A program made the position numbers and the translations under genes. 35,947 nucleotides of DNA from Caldifarciminota bacterium (GTDB lineage: Bacteria > Hydrothermota > UBA3073 > NMUJ01), in the NCBI GenBank assembly GCA_021158725.1, contig JAGGUB010000066.1, positions 1 through 35,947 on the forward strand, in the 5' to 3' direction. The notes beneath the pieces were generated by a model that saw only the letters and a program-made list of their open reading frames with translations, searched no databases and was not told the origin of the DNA. Within the stretch, counting starts at the first letter, position 1, and each line of letters begins with the position of its first letter. This document shows, one piece after another, positions 28,816-35,947 of the stretch.

Positions 28816-29121
28816 CTATTCTGATAGCAATTTCTTGATCTCTTTCAACTCACGTATCACACCACGTAACCAGTAACGTGACAGCACAAGCTTTTGATGT
28901 CCACGCAGTAACTTCTTTGCTCCCTCTATTGTGTATTTCTCATTATACAGGAGGTGCTTGATCTCAGCAAACCTCGCAATATCATCCTCTGTATACAAAC
29001 GGCCACGTTTGTCACGTTTCACCTTTATACCAAATGCTTTCTCCCAAAACCTCAATGTGGCCGGAGTGACACCCAATTTTAAAGCTACTGAGTTTATGCG
29101 GTAGGTTTTATTCCCACCCAT
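28816..29121 (-). CDS. MerR-family transcriptional regulator
   Basis: YRINSVALKLGVTPATLRFWEKAFG...RLYTEDDIARFAEIKHLL winged-HTH pattern. Confidence 0.88.
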   Translation of the reverse strand: MGGNKTYRINSVALKLGVTPATLRFWEKAFGIKVKRDKRGRLYTEDDIARFAEIKHLLYNEKYTIEGAKKLLRGHQKLVLSRYWLRGVIRELKEIKKLLSE

Positions 29122-29125
29122 CGAG

Positions 29126-29153
29126 TACCTGGGCCCAATATTGGGCCCAGGTA
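29126..29153. repeat. 28-bp perfect palindrome TACCTGGGCCCAATATTGGGCCCAGGTA
   Basis: Direct inspection; left half TACCTGGGCCCAAT is the exact reverse complement of the right half ATTGGGCCCAGGTA; it lies 4 bp upstream of the merR start codon. Confidence 0.97.
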
Positions 29154-29161
29154 AGCTGTGG

Positions 29162-31354
29162 TTACCTCAACCAGATCAACTTACGGGTTTGTGTCACTTT
29201 ACCGCTTTCGAGCCTGTAGAAGTACACACCACCAGCAACCCTGTTACCACGTGCATCCGTACCATCCCATACGCAGGTGTGTCTACCAGCTGTCATATAT
29301 CTGCTCATCAGCTCACGTATACATTGACCTGCCGCATTGTATATAACAAGCCGTACGTGTGAGGGTTGCTTAATCGTGAAGCTGAACCTCACCTCCGTAC
29401 GTGCGGGGTTGGGTTCACAAGGTTCGAGATAGAACCTGGATATATCCGGGAAGGTTTCAATTATACCGACAATATCGTCAAGCTCCCTGGGTACCAACCT
29501 ATACACAGAATCTGGGTTCTGGTCTATGATCGCGTAGAGGTCGAAATACCCAACAGGTGCGGTGGTACCATCTATATCGGTATTCGCATCGATGTACATA
29601 ATAGCCGTATCAATGAGTGTATCCCGATACTGATAGATATGTATCTCAGCTGACGATCCCTCGGGTGGGAAGTGTTCATCCGTCCATACACTATCGACAT
29701 AGGCGAGCATCGACTCATATCTTTCATCACCGAAGTTGGCAAGCGTCTTTGGCATGGCGATCACTGGATACGGTGGCACCGGTACGCTCGTTGGTGTTCC
29801 CGGTGTAAGTATCAACATCGTACCATCAACCCCCAACGTACCTGTCACCTGATAGTATTCACCCACCGTATATGCATCCGCAATCCCCGTACCCATAAGC
29901 TTTATACCAGCACCCTGATCCTCCATGTATACGATATCGGGACCGAACTCACCTGCTGCAGTCACATACCCTTCAATAGTTACCGTGGTGCCAAGCTCCA
30001 TCCCACGTGCATGCACTATCTGCATGACGTTGGGATCGTATTCGATAACACGCAGAAACTGATACGGATAGTACTGTCCCGCTATGGTATCGGTACCTAT
30101 ACCCATATAACCAACAGCAAGCTCAGGTAGCTCGTCACCGTCAAGATCCATACCACCACGTACGGTCATATCACCACCACCTATCGAACGTACCAGCAGA
30201 TCCCTGTAGATGATCCCATACTGTGCATAATGATCGGGGTTGGTAGGATCCGTACCTGTGAACTCCCATTCATAAACACCACCATAGGTGGTGAAATAAA
30301 TGCTGGGCTGACCATCACCATCCATATCTGCGACACAGAAATCGAGCAACGTATATGGTGGGAACTCACCTATCAGATAGAAGTTAGTGGTATCCATCGC
30401 CATCGCATCCGTAACCCCATCTATCACATATAGATAACCCGTAAAGTAGCCACCTACATATACCTCGTCAGCATTGTCACCATCCACATCACCAACACCC
30501 ATACCTATGATGTTGATATCGTCAGACGGTGTCATCGTGTACGGGGTGCTCATCTCGTAAGTGTTAGTACCGGTTGCCTTGATGATGAACACAGTGATGT
30601 TATTCCATGTCTGGCAGAGTGCCTCCTTTGTACCATCGCCATCGATATCACAGATCTTAACCGACCATGGGCTACCACCGAAATCCACACCTCGTCTGAG
30701 TTGTAGCTCCTCATTCACTGTGTATAAGCCAGGGAATTGTCCCGCGACCGACCATACATAGAATCTGTCATCTGTCACACCTACACTGTTGGTAGTTTTG
30801 CCATTGAACGGCACTATAATCTCTTGCCTGCCATCACCATCGAGATCATACACCGCAAATTCAGGTATATAGAACTTGTCAAGCGAATCGTCCGCCGTAA
30901 TGTAACGTACAGCTGCCGGCTCCGTACCGTAACCGTTGTCAGTGGTGCCATCCCATTCAAATATAAACAACCCCACACTATCAGCTTCTATAGCATCGGG
31001 TGACCCTGCATAGCTGCCAACAAATACGATGACCTCACCGTTACCATCGGCATCCAGGTCACCAGTCTTCACGCACCTTACAGCATAGCTGTATGTACTG
31101 TTCAGTGGTGGTGAACTCCACACAAGTTCTATCTGATTGTCACCCGTCACCTCATACACGTGTACCATACCGCCGTTACGGTAATCGGTGATTATGATCT
31201 CGGGTTTACCGTCCTGATCGAGATCCGATCCCACACATGCACGTCGTATAGCACTTATGTCATCAGTAGGTCCATTAGCTGCAGTATACCTATACCCACC
31301 TGCGTAGAGACCAGCCGCTACCAACAAAATACTTACAAGCAACAACTTCTTCAT
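29162..31354 (-). CDS. Secreted FG-GAP/VCBS-repeat protein with FlgD-like/type IX-style C-terminal domain
   Basis: Repeats of DLDxDGxxE / DIDGDGTKE / DVDGDNADE / DMDGDGQPS type; OB-like segment; terminal VRLVIYNAAGQCIREL...WDGTDARGNRVAGGVYFYRLESGKVTQTRKLIWLR; SD aaaggaggtaac. Confidence 0.9.
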   Translation of the reverse strand: MKKLLLVSILLVAAGLYAGGYRYTAANGPTDDISAIRRACVGSDLDQDGKPEIIITDYRNGGMVHVYEVTGDNQIELVWSSPPLNSTYSYAVRCVKTGDLDADGNGEVIVFVGSYAGSPDAIEADSVGLFIFEWDGTTDNGYGTEPAAVRYITADDSLDKFYIPEFAVYDLDGDGRQEIIVPFNGKTTNSVGVTDDRFYVWSVAGQFPGLYTVNEELQLRRGVDFGGSPWSVKICDIDGDGTKEALCQTWNNITVFIIKATGTNTYEMSTPYTMTPSDDINIIGMGVGDVDGDNADEVYVGGYFTGYLYVIDGVTDAMAMDTTNFYLIGEFPPYTLLDFCVADMDGDGQPSIYFTTYGGVYEWEFTGTDPTNPDHYAQYGIIYRDLLVRSIGGGDMTVRGGMDLDGDELPELAVGYMGIGTDTIAGQYYPYQFLRVIEYDPNVMQIVHARGMELGTTVTIEGYVTAAGEFGPDIVYMEDQGAGIKLMGTGIADAYTVGEYYQVTGTLGVDGTMLILTPGTPTSVPVPPYPVIAMPKTLANFGDERYESMLAYVDSVWTDEHFPPEGSSAEIHIYQYRDTLIDTAIMYIDANTDIDGTTAPVGYFDLYAIIDQNPDSVYRLVPRELDDIVGIIETFPDISRFYLEPCEPNPARTEVRFSFTIKQPSHVRLVIYNAAGQCIRELMSRYMTAGRHTCVWDGTDARGNRVAGGVYFYRLESGKVTQTRKLIWLR

Positions 31355-31391
31355 GTTACCTCCTTTTTACATATCTCAAAATTCAAAGAAC

Positions 31392-34300
31392 TCACTTCAC
31401 AACAGCAAATTTACCCATCTTTGTGCCAACACCTGGTACATCCACTACATAGAAATATATCCCATAAGCGATCTCCATACCATCTTTGGAGATCATATCC
31501 CATTCCACCATACCATCCCATGTATCGGAATCGTGTTCGATCACCTTCACCAACTCACCACTAAGTGTAAATATCCTGATCGTGCATTTAGGTGGCAAGT
31601 GTATGAAACATATCTTACGTCTATGTTCTGCACCCACCGCACGTTGTGCCATGGTGGGTTCCTCAACTTCAGGCTCCCATGCAGCTGCCACAACGTATGG
31701 GTTAGGTACCACCTTGATACGATCGAGCTCATCCTTAGCTTTGGTTACACTGAAGCTGGGCGCTTTCAATTTTATCATAAACCTATCGCATTGATCGAAC
31801 GGCTTATGTGTAGCCAGAAGGAACACATCCTGCATACCACGTCCGGGTGGTAATGTATCAGGTGCATATTGCTGCAATATAGTATCAGGTGGACGTTTGA
31901 ACTCCACCTGCCACGTACCTCGTACGACACCTGGTGATACCTCCACAAGTGGTACAATCTTATCACCATCCTCTATAGTGGAGTCGGGTCCCAATACGTT
32001 GAAAAATACGAAACTCGACCATACGCTATCACGTAGGTTGTAAACCCTAAAGGTTACGGGTGTACCATTATAATCCGTATCACATACAGTGTTCTGTATG
32101 TAGATCATGTAATCCGCCGGATATGTGAGATCATATTTCGTCAACTCATAACCCCAATGACAATCACCAGCTATCCAACCCGAACGCTCGAAGTCACGTT
32201 CGATAGGCTCAGTACGTACCCTAATTCGCATCCCATACACCACAGGTACAGCATCTTCACCGTAGATATATGGGCAGTTCTTGAACAGTGTTATCAAACT
32301 ATCGCCACTCATCTCATAAGCTGAAAACACAGTATCACCACGAACAGTATCGAACTCCACCATTATGCATTTATCCTCGGTGATCGCAGATGGATCCAAC
32401 ACTATTGGTATGAACTCACCCGTACCAAACCCACTTATATGTTCAACTGTATCCACTTCAGGTGCTACATAGCCAGCAGCTTCTGATTGTGGTACCACCT
32501 TGACCACATTTATCCCACCCAGTGTTATCGGGGTCTCAAGTGGTGGCAACCCCGTAGCTGTATCACCCCTATCATACGCCGTTATTGCATAATAATACGT
32601 CATGCCATTGATTACGTTTGAATCCACATACATGTGTACGATACCCTTGTCATCTCCGAGGTAGAAGTGATACCCCTCCACCTCTATTGGTGAGTACCCC
32701 TTTATCCCATCAACGAGATCCCACTGCTCTAACGGCTTCACACCCACCTGCCTACCATATGCATCGGTTATGGGTTCACCCCATGTGAGTGTGTTGCGGT
32801 TCATCCCTTTGTACAGTTTGTAACCCTCGAAATCCTTGTACCCCAGGAAGTTATCCACTGAATATTCGGCTACATCATCCCAATACAATACCACGTAACC
32901 ATCACCCGCAAACGCCCTAAGTGTAGGTGTGGTTGGTGGCCTCGCAAACTGATAATTCAACCTATATATCTGTAGTGCCATATCCGCATTTTGAAACAGG
33001 TCAGCACTATCTGCACCCACCACGATAGCTACCGAGTAGGTTTCCTCCTCACCTGGATCGAGTGCTGTATAGCCGGAACCAAATACTGATACGAAATCAC
33101 CCACTACCTCACGAAACTCTTCCCACGTACCGGGTTTCATAAACGCATACATAACGCTATCCCATATCGCATATGCTGCCCCATAAAGGAATGGCTTGCA
33201 ACTCGTCAACCCTATACGATCTTTTTCATCGAAATCCATCCACTCAAAATCTGGCTCACCAGGTGTAGGCACTCCATCGCCCTCACCATAATCACCAGTA
33301 TTGGGCAGCCCATCAGCTCCTACATCGTCAGATTTACCATCAACATCGTTAGGATCGGCTGCCGCTTCCTCATCGGTAGCATCCCAATCACCATCGTCAT
33401 CTATACCATTATATTGGCTCTCATCTATCATACCATCGCCATCGTTATCTATACCATCTTTATCATTACCGGGGCTATCCAAGAATATCAAGCCCAACCA
33501 CCCTATGTTCTCACCGGGCTCAAAATTTACACTCTGATTATCGCTATCCCATGAATACACCATATTCCTGGAGCGATCAAACCCAAACAGATCGTCACCG
33601 TAATCGGGGTACCCACCAATATCATAGTCACCAAAGAACCCGAACACCATATTTTCAATCCGTTTAGCAGATATGTTCTTCACCTTATATATGAAGAATA
33701 TGATATCCTGTGCAGGTGCTGCCGCCCATTGGTAATGACGACACTCCACCTGTATACCAAGCCCATGTAGGTCAAGATTGTTCGGATCCGGATAGTATTT
33801 AGGTCCATATTCATCCATAAACTCAGTACATGCCTCGTCGGTCATCACCCAGTAACTTTCCTGATCCGCTATTATGCGGCCCTTACCAAACTGGCCCGGC
33901 CATTCAGTTGACCCATCTGGCCACGTTGGTGGCCATGTCTCTGGTTTGTCACTGAATGCGAGCCATCCCTGCCATTCAGGTGGCGGATTGGGGTTAGCGT
34001 ATCCAGGTAGGGGTTCGAAGTCCTCATCACCACCATCCTGTATACCATCGGCAACTATAAATACTGGGTAACGTATGAGTAGCTCCACGTCTGAGGTTAA
34101 CCTCACACTCCTATCTGTACGTATTGTATCACCCTCGTCGTAGGTTAACACACCCACATTAGTGGGTATCTCCACTTGCTGTTGGACGATACCCCACCCA
34201 TGCCATGGTATCACAAGCGCACTATCTTTTGTCAACTTCAGTGTATCAAGTTCTGACATAACCTGTGCACCGATGAGCGGACCTAATTCATATCCATATT

Positions 34301-34529
34301 CGTGCCCACTATATGCAGGCCACTCTATACGGGGTTTGTTGCGATCGCCTGGCCCCCCTATCGAACCTGAGTTGTTGAACCTCGTACGTATGAGGTTACC
34401 ACTTGCTATACCTACACGTCGATCTTCGTGCCCTTTGGTATCGGTTATCACCTTACCGTATTTCTGACCCGGTGGCCCCGCCCATAGGATAAACGGTAAA
34501 AGAAGTGTAAAGCACAATGATTTTTTCAT
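31392..34529 (-). CDS. Large secreted protein with Asp-rich Ca-binding-like segment and type IX-style C-terminal domain
   Basis: Signal peptide; Asp/Gly-rich stretch; FN3-like segments; terminal VVPNPYVV...CTIRIFTLSGELVKVI...YGIYFYVVDVPGVGTKMGKFAVVK. Confidence 0.85.
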   Translation of the reverse strand: MKKSLCFTLLLPFILWAGPPGQKYGKVITDTKGHEDRRVGIASGNLIRTRFNNSGSIGGPGDRNKPRIEWPAYSGHEYGYELGPLIGAQVMSELDTLKLTKDSALVIPWHGWGIVQQQVEIPTNVGVLTYDEGDTIRTDRSVRLTSDVELLIRYPVFIVADGIQDGGDEDFEPLPGYANPNPPPEWQGWLAFSDKPETWPPTWPDGSTEWPGQFGKGRIIADQESYWVMTDEACTEFMDEYGPKYYPDPNNLDLHGLGIQVECRHYQWAAAPAQDIIFFIYKVKNISAKRIENMVFGFFGDYDIGGYPDYGDDLFGFDRSRNMVYSWDSDNQSVNFEPGENIGWLGLIFLDSPGNDKDGIDNDGDGMIDESQYNGIDDDGDWDATDEEAAADPNDVDGKSDDVGADGLPNTGDYGEGDGVPTPGEPDFEWMDFDEKDRIGLTSCKPFLYGAAYAIWDSVMYAFMKPGTWEEFREVVGDFVSVFGSGYTALDPGEEETYSVAIVVGADSADLFQNADMALQIYRLNYQFARPPTTPTLRAFAGDGYVVLYWDDVAEYSVDNFLGYKDFEGYKLYKGMNRNTLTWGEPITDAYGRQVGVKPLEQWDLVDGIKGYSPIEVEGYHFYLGDDKGIVHMYVDSNVINGMTYYYAITAYDRGDTATGLPPLETPITLGGINVVKVVPQSEAAGYVAPEVDTVEHISGFGTGEFIPIVLDPSAITEDKCIMVEFDTVRGDTVFSAYEMSGDSLITLFKNCPYIYGEDAVPVVYGMRIRVRTEPIERDFERSGWIAGDCHWGYELTKYDLTYPADYMIYIQNTVCDTDYNGTPVTFRVYNLRDSVWSSFVFFNVLGPDSTIEDGDKIVPLVEVSPGVVRGTWQVEFKRPPDTILQQYAPDTLPPGRGMQDVFLLATHKPFDQCDRFMIKLKAPSFSVTKAKDELDRIKVVPNPYVVAAAWEPEVEEPTMAQRAVGAEHRRKICFIHLPPKCTIRIFTLSGELVKVIEHDSDTWDGMVEWDMISKDGMEIAYGIYFYVVDVPGVGTKMGKFAVVK
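33235..33480 (-). other. Asp-rich, thrombospondin-type-3/EF-hand-like Ca2+-binding segment
   Basis: Encodes DSPGNDKDGIDNDGDGMIDESQYNGIDDDGDWDATDEEAAADPNDVDGKSDDVGADGLPNTGDYGEGDGVPTPGEPDFEW. Confidence 0.7.
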
Positions 34530-34555
34530 CTCTCCTCCTCATAAATTATGTTAGG

Positions 34556-35200
34556 TTAAGTTTTGTCAACTTCATCACCCGACAATATCCTTACACGTCT
34601 ACCTTCTATTTTAAGCCTACCCTCCGCAAACAACCTTATAGCTTCTGAATATATTTTATGCTCAACTTTCAATATCCTATCAGCTAAGGTTTCCACCGTA
34701 TCGTCTTCTTCAACCTTCACCGCCTCCTGTAGGATGATAGGCCCTGTATCTATGCCTTCATCCACAAAATGTACCGTAGCACCCGATACTTTCACCCCAT
34801 ACTCTAATGCCTGTTTCTGTGCGTTAAGCCCCGGAAATGCTGGCAACAACGCTGGATGTATGTTCATGATGCGGTTAGGGAATGCATCCAGAAACTTCTT
34901 CTTCAATATCCGCATGAAACCCGCCAAACACACGAGTTCAACCCCATGCTTCTTTAGGGTTTCGATGTATTTCTCCTCCTGTTCAGGGTCGAGCACCGTA
35001 CGCTTTTTACCCGGATAGATGTAGTATGCGGGTATACCTGCACGTCGTGCACGTTCGAGTGCCTTCGCATCCGGGTTATCCGATATCACGCAACCTATCT
35101 CCACGTTGGGCAACTTACCAGATTTTATATTATCGATGATCGCCTGTAGGTTGGTACCACGTCCAGATGCTAACACCCCTATTATGAGCTTTTTAGCCAT
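34556..35200 (-). CDS. purN: Phosphoribosylglycinamide formyltransferase
   Basis: [70 protein letters not shown]; start set at MAKKLIIG. Confidence 0.95.
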   Translation of the reverse strand: MAKKLIIGVLASGRGTNLQAIIDNIKSGKLPNVEIGCVISDNPDAKALERARRAGIPAYYIYPGKKRTVLDPEQEEKYIETLKKHGVELVCLAGFMRILKKKFLDAFPNRIMNIHPALLPAFPGLNAQKQALEYGVKVSGATVHFVDEGIDTGPIILQEAVKVEEDDTVETLADRILKVEHKIYSEAIRLFAEGRLKIEGRRVRILSGDEVDKT

Positions 35201-35207
35201 CTCGAAT

Positions 35208-35774
35208 TTAAAACTCAACCTTAGGGGTAGCTTGCTCCTCCTCAGGTATCGTGAAGTACGGTTCTTCACTCTTATTGTATAAACGTGCGAATATATTACC
35301 AGGGAACCGCTTTATGATGGTATTGTATTCACGTACGGTATCATTGTACCGCTTACGTGCTACCGCTATGCGGTTTTCGGTACCCGCAAGCTCATCCATC
35401 AACCTTATGAAAGTTTGGTTAGCTTTAAGTTCAGGGTAACGTTCGGCAATCGCCAGCAACCTACCGAGTGCCATACCCAATTCACCTGCAGATTCGATAA
35501 TCTTCTTGCGATCGCCCACCTTCATAGCGCCTGCAAGTTTGGCCCTCGCATCAGCAACATGTTCGAATATCTCACGTTCGTGCCCCATGTAACCTTTGAC
35601 ACTATTGACAAGGTTGGGTATCAGGTCATTACGACGTTTGAGCTGGTTCTCGACCTCAGCCCATGCATTACGTACCTTTTGTTCGTATGTCACGAACAGA
35701 TTGTAATAACGTACGGGTATAGCTACAATCACAATGATAACAACGATTAAAATTAACCATTTCAACCATCGCAT
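35208..35774 (-). CDS. lemA: LemA-family protein
   Basis: N-terminal [49 protein letters not shown] gaggtaac. Confidence 0.95.
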   Translation of the reverse strand: MRWLKWLILIVVIIVIVAIPVRYYNLFVTYEQKVRNAWAEVENQLKRRNDLIPNLVNSVKGYMGHEREIFEHVADARAKLAGAMKVGDRKKIIESAGELGMALGRLLAIAERYPELKANQTFIRLMDELAGTENRIAVARKRYNDTVREYNTIIKRFPGNIFARLYNKSEEPYFTIPEEEQATPKVEF

Positions 35775-35842
35775 GTTACCTCCTCGGTTTGAAGAATAAA
35801 CCTTCCATAATGTATTACCAAATTACACTTGTACATGGATTG

Positions 35843-35947
35843 TCAACATTCCAAAAATTTCACCATAATGCGTGCGATCTGTTCCGCATGCGTCTTTATC
35901 ATCATATGGCCTGCACCTTGGATAACCACGAGCTGCGAACGTTCCAA
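35843..35947 (-). CDS. C-terminal fragment, probable alpha/beta hydrolase (runs off the window end)
   Basis: Manual reverse translation: LERSQLVVIQGAGHMMIKTHAEQIARIMVKFLEC*; GAGH with the catalytic-His context typical of alpha/beta hydrolases. Absent from the ORF track. Confidence 0.7.
   Translation of the reverse strand: MERSQLVVIQGAGHMMIKTHAEQIARIMVKFLEC

Noticed and set aside
33235-33480. Possible tandem DNA repeat
   Set aside because: Repetition reflects Asp/Gly-rich Ca-binding-like protein sequence, not exact DNA repeats.
34148-34165. Hairpin-like ACCCACATTAGTGGGT
   Set aside because: Short dyad inside a coding region with no positional logic.
1-35947. CRISPR array, transposon, integrase, toxin-antitoxin or defence island
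   Set aside because: No regularly spaced repeats, transposase/integrase motifs or recognised defence genes found in either strand's credible ORFs.

Overview
The window is a gene-dense chromosomal segment, probably from a thermophilic, uncultivated FCB-like bacterium; that lineage guess rests on several secreted proteins with type IX-secretion-style C-terminal domains. I see no CRISPR array, transposon, prophage or rRNA. It encodes a heterodimeric ABC exporter, tRNA-Leu(TAG) fused head-on to tig-clpP, pyrC, tRNA-Glu(CTC), manC, and a compact run of DRG-like GTPase, speD, a thermospermine-synthase-like speE, a cyclic-2,3-diphosphoglycerate-synthetase-like gene and nfi. A six-gene, mostly overlapping minus-strand operon follows: plsY2, a polyprenol/diacylglycerol-kinase-like gene, a GldF-GldG fusion, nadE, a PQQ-propeller plus C25-like peptidase, and plsY1. 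After it come tonB, miaA, an aroK-aroB fusion, a GH18 enzyme, queA, merR, two large secreted proteins, purN and lemA. Best leads: (1) the AroK-AroB fusion has a destroyed kinase P-loop and substituted cyclase substrate residues; (2) a possible thermoadaptation operon (speD, ACL5-like speE, cpgS-like, nfi); (3) a 28-bp perfect palindrome overlapping the merR ribosome-binding region; (4) tRNA-Leu ending 7 nt before the tig start codon; (5) the lipid/ABC/peptidase operon bracketed by two divergent PlsY paralogs. Two edge-truncated genes absent from the ORF track were read manually.
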